This document shows positions 20,328-29,702 of a stretch of 36,068 nucleotides of DNA, one piece after another. The stretch is from Lingula anatina. Lineage: Eukaryota; Brachiopoda; Lingulata; Lingulida; Lingulidae. Each line of letters begins with the position of its first letter. Position 1 is the stretch's first letter. Below the pieces are notes generated by a model that saw only the letters and a program-made list of their open reading frames with translations, was not told where the DNA came from and did no database searches. The stretch is taken from assembly GCF_001039355.2 (NCBI RefSeq), contig NW_019775508.1, positions 15,248 to 51,315 on the forward strand. The letters run 5' to 3'. Made by a program: the position numbers and the translations under genes.

Positions 20328-21330
20328 TCTGAATTATTCACGAAGAAACAATCAATCATCGGACATAGTCCTAAGATGCTCACCTCCACGTAATTAAGGA
20401 AACCACATGCCGTGCAACATATATATGAAAGATTTCACAATATCTTCTAAATGTATTTGTTGAACTGGGAAATGCAACCAAATTCAACATTCATAAATAT
20501 AATGGTGATGCTATTGTATTGAATACATATAAAATCAATAAAGTAGCTGAAACCTTTCATTAATCGATTGAATAAGGTGAAGTCTGCGTTGACACTTAGA
20601 AGTCGAGGTTGCACAGTTCTGTTCTTGCAACTTCACTGTAGAAACCTTTCAGTCATATCACTTACCTTCTAAATTATTCACGAAGAAACAATTAATCACC
20701 GGAAAAAGACCTAATGATGCTCATCTACACGTAAAGGAGGAAACTTCGTTTCGTTAAAGGGATAACAATAAACTCTTCGTATGAAATCTATATTTAACAA
20801 TAAATACATTGTACACAATTCAAAGAAATGTAATATATGCTATTTTACCACAAAAACGGCAGTTATAGCAATTATTCGTAAATCTGTGCTTGCCATCGAA
20901 CCATGTGACCACAGATGGCTATACTTTGTAATTATCTCTTAAGAAAAAAAAAACACTTTTTATTGAAAAAATAACAGTGACTAACTTTGAATGTAGAAAT
21001 GGATTCATTAACCATTGGTAAGTATGGACAAATTGTTATTTACCTCAGGAAAATTCTTTTTTTTTTCCAAAATGAACAGTTGTTATCCTTTTAAATACTT
21101 TAATAAGAAAGTTAATATATTTTAAAGTTATTTGCTGAATTAGGAAATGCAACCAAATTCAATTTTCAGAAACACGGAAGTGATGCTACTGTAAAGAATG
21201 CATGTAACACCAATAAATGAATTTACATCTGTTATTAATCAATTCAATTAGAAGAAAACTGCATTGACATTTAAAGACAAATTTCAGTCGAGGTTGTACA
21301 GTTCTGTTCTTGCAATTGAAGAAAGGTGCG
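20328..21330. repeat. Tandem duplication upstream of the 20.0-kb signal exon, second copy interrupted by a TTAA element
   Basis: Sequence 20328-20640 (from ATTATTCACGAAGAAACAAT through AGTCGAGGTTGCACAGTTCT) recurs as 20668-20753 plus 21095-21330. The 341-bp repeat element lies between the two halves of the second copy. Confidence 0.7.
20754..21094. mobile_element. TTAA-flanked MITE, copy A
   Basis: The element starts TTAAAGGGATAACAA and ends TTGTTATCCTTTTAA, so it has short inverted ends and TTAA at both borders, as left by piggyBac-type insertion. Its interior shares long segments with copy B (27433-27765), such as ACCACAAAAACGGCAGTTAT and GGATTCATTAACCATTGGTA. It has no coding capacity. 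Confidence 0.75.
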
Positions 21331-22300
21331 TACGACACGAGCGTCATTTCCAAGTCTATATAACAACATTTGGTATGTAGGCCTATACATATACACTGAT
21401 GTTCATAACTTAAGCAACACTTTGATTTTTTCAATTTGAATCCCGTTTATGAATAATTGGCACCCTACATATGTAAGCAGTTCGCCACTAGCTGAATACT
21501 CTCTTTACCGACGATCTTATTAATATAAGCAAACGGTCACCAAGTGGAGTACAGCGTTTTGCCGATACTGATTGATTGAGATCAAAGGGGATAAAATCAG
21601 GTAACCCTTTTCAGTTTATAACTTGTGATTATATGACACATCTTTTTTCCCGAGCACTTAGTTTGACCAAATTCTTACCTTAAATTCTAAGCTTGTGATC
21701 TTTCATTTTGTGCAGAACCAAAACTTTTTGAAGACACAAACTGGTTGATCTACGTGATAACCTAGTTGATATGAATTATGATTTGCTTACGTTTTCTAAA
21801 CATTAAACTTTCTTTATCATTTCTCGAAATTTATTTTAATTTCTATTTTATAAAAGGTGCACTCACGTATTTCTGTAACAGGCCTTAATTAACTTATTCT
21901 TTAAACATACCATCAGGGAAAGGAAGGGGTAAGCACCTTTTTCACATAAATATACACAGAAAATTGATAGCAAATGATCACACAACGTACATACATGAAT
22001 AATAGTGCATAAGGTCTGACCGGGAAATAAGTCTAAAAATGAGCAATCTATTTCATTTTTGCTAATGTGAAATATTGGGAGTGTTATGAACTCCAAAATG
22101 TCCCAAAGTCATTACTTTTGGGCTCGTTTACTTCATATTTCTTGTCAATATGCCACGATTTGAACATTTAGGCTGGAACTTTTTCCCCTATCAATGCGGT
22201 GAATTGGCCAGCCAATAGGAATAGTCAAATTGACACCTACTCTCTTGTGATCTTGACCGTTGCTATATCAATGGAAAGAAAAGAGAGCGAGTAGGTACTG
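21331..22300. other. Non-coding spacer or intron
   Basis: No exon with a recognisable domain was seen between the kringle exon and the 20.0-kb signal exon. ORFs on the minus strand at 21186-21434 and 21863-22096 lack domain signatures. Confidence 0.5.
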
Positions 22301-22511
22301 CTTTACACTGGACGGCGTCCTTTCTGCGTCCTTTCTGCGACCATGAAATTTGGCATCGCTGTGGTCTTAATAAGGAGGCAGGAGCATTGGTTTTGTATCA
22401 GAATGAATGCTCAATGATCGGCCAGTTGTCGGCACGTAAAGTATTATAATTTTTTAACTCTTAAATGGGGCCGTACTGCTGGATGCAGAAAGGACGCCGT
22501 CCAGTGTAAAG
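22301..22511. mobile_element. Palindromic MITE-like element, perfect 27-bp inverted ends
   Basis: Left end 22301-22327 begins CTTTACACTGGACGGCGTCC. Right end 22485-22511 is its exact 27-bp reverse complement. The 211-bp element has no ORF. A weaker outer similarity (CAGCCAATAGG near 22210 and CCTATTGGCTG near 22589, inverted) suggests it may sit inside an older palindrome. Confidence 0.82.
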
Positions 22512-23293
22512 GGGGCTTTACCAACCAAGGCAGTCTCGTCATGAACGCCAAGGTCAATTTAGCCTTATTACCAGCAATATAGCCCTCCCTATTGGCTGCA
22601 AGGAAAATTTTTTATTCCGAAAGGACAAAGAGTTATGCTTTTAACTGACGATTTCCGAGAATTTGGCACATTTAGTGTGGTTAACGGCCTTCAGAATTCA
22701 TTAGTTTATACGTCTTTTAACATAATCTGTAAGCAAAAATCACACTTGCGAAAATGGAAATGGTTTGAAACGATATCGACGGGACACCTTATTATATAGA
22801 GTATAATTGATAATGTACTACATGTAGTACAGTGACGCTAGGTTGCGCCACGCCACACGCGTCAAGCACAACGTCACGTGACACGCTTGCAAGACTTGCA
22901 CTAGCACTCTCACGGATTCTCGTAGATCCACTTCTGAAGCTTAGGAAACTAATTAAACTTCGATTGTAGTAGAATATATTTAAATATTAAACTAGACAAA
23001 GCTGGCAAATATACTGACACGTTACAGAAAAAAAAAACATTCCCATTTTGCTCCACTTTAACATAATCAGGCAATCTATGTTAAACAACCATTTTTGTAA
23101 CAACAATGCTAAAACGCTGATTTACTTAAGGGGCCTGTCTTTGTACCAAACACAGTCACTCATCAAATGTAGGGTCAACCAAAAACGATTTGGACGCAAC
23201 AGGGTGAACAAAAAATTATGTCGGACGGCAACGATACCGACGACGAATACGACGCTGGCGGATACAGTGGTATATAGGGGAGACCGGGGCTAG

Positions 23294-23493
23294 TTGGACC
23301 CCGGGGTAAGTTGGCCCCCCATCAATTTATGACAAAGTAACTATGGGGTAAAAGAATCGATCACATCATTTTGTAAAGTGACCGTATCCAACAGTGCTAA
23401 GAAAGCGTCGGTAGTGAGTCCAAATGAAATAATTTAGAATCTTAAAGTAACTTCATTAAAGAGACTTGATGGGGGGGCCAAGTTACCCCGGGG

Positions 23494-23498
<5 letters not shown>
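23294..23498. mobile_element. Palindromic MITE-like element, about 32-bp inverted ends
   Basis: Left arm 23294-23325 begins TTGGACCCCGGGGTAAGTTG. Right arm 23466-23498 is its reverse complement with one substitution and one extra C. The 205-bp element is non-coding and directly followed by a (GA)n array. It sits about 60 bp from the kringle exon. Confidence 0.8.

Positions 23499-23524
<26 letters not shown>
23498..23524. repeat. Microsatellite (GA)n
   Basis: A pure AG/GA array lies between the palindromic element and the kringle exon. Confidence 0.9.
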
Positions 23525-23553
23525 TGTATATAGATGTATACAGCTCTACTCAC

Positions 23554-23847
23554 CAGTGGTGGTCTGATATTGGCACACGGGGATAGCACACCATTCCCAC
23601 CGAGAGTTTACGTTCGTTGTATAACACCAGGGACCATACTGTCCATGCTGGCCATACTGGAGAGGGTTGCGGCAGTAGTTCCCCGCCTCTCCAATGGTAT
23701 TGTCAGGAAACATACTAGAGGCGTGATACGTGTGGCTGTGGGGCGTGTTGCTGTCCCATGACTGGCACGGTGTTCCGGTCAATGTCACTGCCATGTCACC
23801 ATGGTAAGCAGCACCTTCTAGATCAGCCTTGCAGTTGGTCTGAGAGT
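23554..23847 (-). CDS. Exon encoding a kringle domain
   Basis: A 294-nt phase 1-1 exon encodes a full kringle: CKADLEGAAYHGDMAVTLTG, CQSWDSNTPHSHTY, NYCRNP, GPWCYTTN, WEWCAIPVC. The six cysteines are in the standard order, with the conserved SW, NYCRNP and PWCY motifs. Acceptor CCTAAG ends at 23848 and donor GTGAGT follows 23554. Kringles are protein- or lysine-binding modules of secreted proteins; no protease domain is seen in the window. Confidence 0.92.
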
Positions 23848-24846
23848 CTTAGGAAACGAGGGCAAAATATGTATATGTAAATTTTTACATAAATTAAAGG
23901 TTAAAAGGGGCAGCATTTTGATCCGATTATAAAGGAATCAGCGAAGAATAAAGTAGAGACGATAGTTTTAAGGTCTCAATTTTGGTATATTTTATGCACT
24001 ATTTTCTGCTTTTTATGATTACAAAATATCCCCAGTCTTTCAAAATGTGTTTGCATCTCATCACCACCAAAACTTTATCAATAAGTCTTTAAAATATTTG
24101 AAATCACAAAAACTGTCGAGAGAACACTTTTTGTATTTCTTACGATGCAAACAATAGCTCATTTCAGATAAATACAGCATTTGATTTAAACTGAACTTGT
24201 AGCTTTGTTGGTGCTTAAAGTGGATTTTGTTCAAATTTAACAAATTAACTTCTAAAAGGAAGGGACAAACAGTCCACCAGACACGCAATGACAGGTCGCA
24301 TCCTGAGAAGGAACTTTAATTTTAATAACTACACAAATAGTTTTCCTACCTATGCATGATCTAAAAAAAAAAAAAACGAAATTGAGAAGGTTCGAGACAA
24401 TAAGAGGTTCCTAGAATCCCACTACCTCTTTGAAATTGCTGAACATATCGCTGGTGAGCTTTAAGCTTATGAACACAGAGACGAAGGTTTAGCACAGCAA
24501 CATTTGAGCTCTTTTATTTCAAAACTACCAGAAGCAGGGGATTTAATTAAGTGTATGACATGCATTAACATGTCATACACTGGTACCCGGTACATGTAAG
24601 TAGGTCTAGATGGTAAAGATGGTGCAACAATTGCAAAATAAAAAAAAAATGTATCGGCGTTAGAGTCACAATTTTAATAAAATAATAATAATAAAAACTA
24701 ATGATTAATTAATATACTGAAGTTAAAGCATTTTATAGTCTCTTACAAGCACCAATCAAAGCTGTCGTTTTTAATGTTCGTAAAGAATATTTCCACCTAG
24801 GTTAATTTCTGCAACCCGAGAGCATCTACGCAAAGAATAAATCAGT

Positions 24847-24896
<50 letters not shown>

Positions 24897-26510
24897 CAGG
24901 GTTTTGTCTGTTATGTCATAGTAAGGGGTGCCTATTTGCATTTACAACAGATTTTAAATATTTTTATTCACCCTGTAGAAACTTACCGTTAAGGAAGGCG
25001 GTCCAATCCCCCAGGATAAGGGCGCCTTGGTTATTCCAGTAGGCAGATAAGGCGCTAGAAATGTCATTCCCGCTTAGTTCCTTTGCATAAAAGTGAACGG
25101 AACCCACGTAACTGCTCATTGCAAGTAAAGAGCCTCTCTTGCCAAAACTGAGGTTAACACTTTGGATACTTTCCCAGTCCAATCTACCACTACCATACGT
25201 TAGTCTTTCAATTAAACTATCTCCCAAAAAGACGTCAATTCGCCTTTTGGATTCTTTTTCAAATGAAAGGACTAGTTTCACCTCAGTGCCAGCAGTCAAG
25301 ATTTGGTTCGTCGATTCAAAATCGTTGGTGCCAATAACTTTGCCTCTAATCTCCCCGTTCTTTTGATAGACACAAACCACAAATGCACTCATATCCGCAC
25401 ACAAAATACCAAGATGTTCAGAAGGCAAAGCTAAAGGTTCAATGCTCATAATAATCGTAAAGCCATCGAATGGCCCGGGTATTGTCACTGTCGCGACAGA
25501 GTTGTCCGAAAATACTGAATGTAAAACCGAGTTCTTAAATTCCACTGAGTTTAGCTGAAGGTGGTGGCCATTGCCGCTAATATCCGCTCCGCAAAATCCT
25601 TGCTCCAAAGGCCAAACTGCAATCGGGATCGGCACCTCTCCCCTCACTGTGAATACATACAAGCATCTTTCTGGTCAAATGTTCATTTATACCAATTAAG
25701 AAATCTTCAAAACAAGTCTACAGAAATCAGAAGGGAATCAACATAGCAAACTACAAAGAAACTATCAAAGAAAAGGCCCTTAATTTTCACATTATTATCT
25801 GTATCGAAACGCATTGAGAAGATTGAAAACGCACTACCCCGGCTGTTAAGTAACAATCACCTAAACGGAACCCCGAGCTAGTTACGACCAGTTTATAATG
25901 TGTTTCGATACAGATAAGTGAACACACGATATGAAAAAGATCTAAGATGAGAGGAAGGTGTTCACAGATTAAAGAATCTTAATTTAAGTATCTCAATATA
26001 CGATATGCAAAACGGAAACATGTACCCCTGTACCCCTAATTCTGGGACAGATTACTCCAAATAAACGCACTAACCGGGGACACGAGTGGCATGTACATGT
26101 ATAGAAAATTGTAAATGATTAATAACAAGTCCGCTTCGATTCTAAAAGTAGTACAAGTGAGAAAGAGTTTATATCTGAATATTTACAAAATGACAGTGGC
26201 TAATACGAACCAAGTACACAGTACGAATATTTGCAACATTATCATGCTGCAATGTCAGATATAATTTTCACTATAGAATATATCCAATAGAGAAATGGTT
26301 CTAGGTAATATAGACTTCAATTACATAATGTTAAGAATCCTTTAACTCACTGTGCAGGTACGCGGCTATACATGTAGATGTTTAATGAATACGTGTATGA
26401 AATGACATAAACCATTACATGGTCTTACCTTCATCCACTGCATGAAAGAAGACGTAGAGCTGGAACAAAGCGAAACGTAGGAAATATGTAGACGGATCAG
26501 AGAACTCCAT
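23554..26510 (-). CDS. Signal peptide - laminin-G-like - kringle protein (5' part)
   Basis: Exon 1, 26510-26429 (82 nt), starts at ATG and encodes MEFSDPSTYFLRFALFQLYV followed by FFHAVDE, a signal peptide, then donor GTAAGA in phase 1. Exon 2, 25646-24987 (660 nt, phase 1-1, acceptor TTCACAG, donor GTAAGT), encodes about 219 residues of a concanavalin A-like/laminin-G-type fold: IAVWPLEQG, ISGNGHHLQL, FTIIMSIEP, VNLSFGKRG, YVGSVHFYAKELSGNDI. Exon 3, 23847-23554 (294 nt, phase 1-1), encodes a kringle. The three join in frame to 1036 nt, 345 codons plus one base, with no stop, so more exons follow. They may be the FN2 exons near 19.6 kb or ones I cannot see. The protein is secreted; the ligand is unknown. 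Confidence 0.78.
23848..24986. other. Intron between kringle and laminin-G exons
   Basis: Non-coding. It contains a 13-bp perfect hairpin at 24550-24581 and a (TA)n microsatellite at about 24849-24890. No domain-bearing ORF. Confidence 0.6.
24550..24581. repeat. Perfect 13-bp inverted repeat, 6-nt loop
   Basis: AGTGTATGACATG, then CATTAA, then CATGTCATACACT. This is a perfect stem in the intron between the kringle and laminin-G exons. Function unknown. Confidence 0.85.
24987..25646 (-). CDS. Exon encoding a laminin-G/concanavalin A-like domain
   Basis: A single 660-nt exon with a WPLEQG-type opening, an SGNGHHL segment and the late YVGSVHFYAKELS strand typical of LamG/pentraxin-like jelly rolls, where a final strand reads like -DEVRIYNRALS-. 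Only two cysteines lie close together in the middle (GILCADMSAFVVCV). Bases before the acceptor extend the frame, but the AG at 25648-25647 gives the phase that fits exon 1. Confidence 0.75.
25647..26428. other. First intron of the laminin-G/kringle gene
   Basis: AT-rich sequence without recognised exons or repeats. Confidence 0.55.
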
Positions 26511-27225
26511 GTCTACAGGATAGAATAAGATTCCGTATATAGGCCTATCTGATAAGTGCAAAAATGTTTGGACACATATGGGGCGCCATATTGATCGTGC
26601 GAAAACAAAAGTTAAGACTTTTAACCTATTAGCAAAACCTGGTCAATTGAGACCAAGTTACTGGAGTTCAATGTAGATTGAACGGAACAAACTGCGCTGA
26701 GGATGCACGTTGATGAGCCCTTTCTTTTTTGTTTCATTTTTGCCACTTCATTAATCCAAAAAATGCCAAATTAACCATGTGTCCTTACTCTTCTGTTGCT
26801 TTCTCTCCATTAGATATTATAAGATGCTAAATGACGCATCTTTTGATTTATAGAATAAACAGGGTATTCGATAGTTGGTTGACGTAACAATGTATATAGG
26901 CCTACTGTACGGATCTCCACGAGCGTATGGGTAGGTTTCTAAAAGCTTTGATCACCAAAGATCGACTTCGCGACTGCTCATATTAAATGGCTCAAACGTC
27001 ACATTTTCCGGTTTTTCACGCAACATGACAAAGATCAATATAATTTAATGGAAAGCACTTTCTTTACTCTTATCTTCCGTCTTTTTATACACCCAAGCCC
27101 TGTTTAAAAACACAAAAATGTGTATCATACCAAGCGTATTTTTTTGGCTGTTTCAAAGCCCTGTCCCTGAACTTTCGACTCATTTGACTTCCTGAGCACC
27201 TGTAGATTTACTAAATCTGATTTGT

Positions 27226-27282
27226 CCCCCCCCCCCCCATATTATTATTTTATTTTATTATTATTTTTTTTTGGGGGGGGGG
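27226..27282. repeat. Inverted homopolymers: C13 then G10 with AT-rich spacer
   Basis: Thirteen C bases (27226-27238), an ATT/TTTTA spacer and ten G bases (27273-27282) could fold into a G:C hairpin. A comparable G11 ... C14 pair lies at 28973-29016. Confidence 0.85.
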
Positions 27283-27432
27283 AAGGGGGATCAAACTTAA
27301 CAGAGGAAATGTGATCCTGCAGTGTTTATCTGTTACAGTAAATATATGTCAGATTTTAATTGAAAAAAAGTTGCGTTGATAGATAACGCATTAGAAAATA
27401 GAAATGTTTCCCCACAAAGAGAATGCACTTGA

Positions 27433-27765
27433 TTAAATGGATAATAACTCTTCGTATGAGATCTATATTTCACAATAAAAACATTGTGAATAACTCATAG
27501 AAATATAATATATTCTGTTTTACCACAAAAACGGCAGTTATAGCTATTATTCTGATATCTGAGCTTGTCTTTAGACCACGCGACCTCCATTGACGGCTAT
27601 ACTCTGTTAAAATCTCTACAAAAAACCAAACTTTTTAGAAAAAAACCAGGGACTAACTTTGGATGTAAAAATGGATTCATTAACCATTGGTAAGTATGGG
27701 AAAATTGTTGTTTACTCCAGGAAAATTCATTTTTTGGCCGAAACGAAGAGTTATTATCCCTTTAA
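27433..27765. mobile_element. TTAA-flanked MITE, copy B
   Basis: Ends are TTAAATGGATAATAACTCTT and AAGAGTTATTATCCCTTTAA, an inverted repeat of about 20 bp with one or two mismatches, bordered by TTAA. The orientation is the same as copy A, and the overall similarity suggests moderate age. Non-coding. Confidence 0.78.
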
Positions 27766-27925
27766 AAGATTGATATTTTAGGGGGTGATATTGTAAAACA
27801 CCATTGCCACAACGTGTCAACAACGTTTTGTGGCTCATAAAAATCAGTTACACTCAAGAGCAACGCAAGCATCAAAACACTAAGTAGAAAGAAGAAAAAG
27901 TGAAATATGCAGTAACAAGAAATAT

Positions 27926-28131
27926 GCATTCCCACAGATTTAGATCAATCCATCTGGGTCGACCTAACTCCCTGGGGTTCATGCTAAATTGCTGTCAGCC
28001 GAGCGCGCACGGAAGTTAATTACCCCCTTACAGCTTTTAGTAGGCAGGACAGACATTTAAGCCGGCTAAGCTGACAGTTATCTAGCGAGACTCCCCACGG
28101 GGATAGATCGATATAAAATCTGTAGGAATGC
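27926..28131. mobile_element. Palindromic foldback/MITE-like element
   Basis: Ends GCATTCCCACAGATTT (27926-27941) and AAATCTGTAGGAATGC (28116-28131) are inverted with one mismatch. Inside, GCTGTCAGCC and GGCTAAGCTGACAG form a second inverted pair. It is 206 bp and non-coding. Confidence 0.7.
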
Positions 28132-28972
28132 GGTCTAAGTTAGGGGTTTGAAGGGTACATGTATTTCACATCAAAATCTAATTACCGTCGCAATGTGTTC
28201 CATCGTTATCCCGCTTATATACAAAAGCCTGAACAATTAGCCATTTATTCCGTAACATTTTAGAAAAGTTGACAAAAACACACTGCAGTGAAACGTCACA
28301 TTACATGCGTATTTAAGTCAAGATTTCATCACTTTGTTGTATCGATCATCTGTAGAGAGATTCAATGTAATCTGTTCAAATTTGAAACCAAACATGCTCA
28401 AACAAGACTATTACGAGTACTTCTTGCCCAGAAACAAAAGAGTGAAAATCTATACGTTCCCTTAGACAAACAACACAGGATGTGTTATCAGCATGCATTA
28501 CCACTGTCAACATGGCCCTTTGTTCGGTAACACTTTATTATACCTACGGAAATTTGCCGGCGAGGGCGCTAATGCCATTATAGCTACTTACACTTTACCT
28601 TTGCGTTATGAATTAGCAACATTTATCGATGTAAAAAAAGAGCAGAGTAGAGTATCAGCAATGGCCAGGCTAGCTTTGTTTGCCTTTGACCATTTTACGA
28701 ACGAAGCGCTATTTGGAGCAATTCTTTCTACAAAAGACACGTTGAGACAATTCTCCTTATTACATGTTTAAAATTTCAAATTTCGAAAGAAATTTAACAG
28801 TATAACTAGGACCTATAGATAAAATAAGAGCTCGAAAAACTGATGCTTAAATTTACCCCAGTATGCAATGTACACACATTTTTTGTTGTACAGTAGGCCT
28901 ACATTTACTAGTATGTGCACCTCAACCCCTACTTACATACAGTGTACAGTGGCGTTTTTTTTTTTATTTTTT

Positions 28973-29016
28973 GGGGGGGGGGGAGGGGTCAGGGGGGCTT
29001 TACCCCCCCCCCCCCC
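28973..29016. repeat. Inverted homopolymers: G11 ... C14
   Basis: Eleven G bases, a G-rich spacer and fourteen C bases within 44 bp, about 690 bp upstream of the NOP53 start codon. Polymorphic length and sequencing error are likely here. Confidence 0.85.
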
Positions 29017-29702
29017 GTCGATTTCTGAAAAAGAAAAAAATCATATCATCATCCAAAAATCAACTCCTCTTGAAATTAGAATTTTGATAAGCTGAATCAT
29101 AGTTCTAAACAGACCAAATGGCACCGTTTGCCCTCTAAAATACCCGCCCTCCCGAACCCACTCCAAAGGGGGAGGGTCGGCTTCGCATCCGCGGACCCCC
29201 ACTTCAAATAATCATGGATCCGCTCCTCCAGTGCACATGTAGGCCTAACCCTTAAAAAAGATAATGGAAAGATGAGTAAATTAAAAGAAGAAGGGTTTAT
29301 TCTTTTCATTGTTTTTTCTCACTCAGCACCAGGTTTTGCTCGGATTACGGAGTTTCAAGTTGCGTTTTGACAGTGTTATGAATCCAGTGATTACTATCAC
29401 ACAGGCCTACCTTGCGTGTGCAAGTAGGCCTATAGATATATCAGATACACAATGAAATACATGTACAATAGGCCTACATGAAATAATCATTATATATATC
29501 ATTATAGGCATATTCTGCTTTGGTAAAATATAAGTTATGAAAAACCAATATATTTCTATATCTTTTTTCGCTAAAAACTTTTATATAGAACAAACACTTT
29601 TGTTACCAAGCATATCACTTATTATTATTATTATCATTCCCCACTATACACAAGAAGTTCTCTAAACTCTTTTGTATTAGGAGGTATCAAAGTAGATCAA
29701 AC

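Larger units (their letters stand above)
26511..29702. other. Divergent intergenic region between the laminin-G/kringle gene and NOP53
   Basis: About 3.2 kb between two start codons on opposite strands, so it should hold both promoters. Seen: homopolymer C/G inverted pairs near 27226-27282 and 28973-29016, TTAA MITE copy B, and a palindromic element at 27926-28131. Plus-strand ORFs at 28288-28771 carry no recognised domain. No clear TATA boxes or CpG-rich core promoter were identified by eye. Confidence 0.55.

Noticed and set aside
25139-25366. Plus-strand ORF within the laminin-G exon
   Set aside because: Antisense shadow of a domain-bearing exon.
28288-28771. Two overlapping plus-strand ORFs upstream of NOP53
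   Set aside because: No domain, no splice sites joining them to NOP53 exon 1, and exon 1 has a convincing start of its own.
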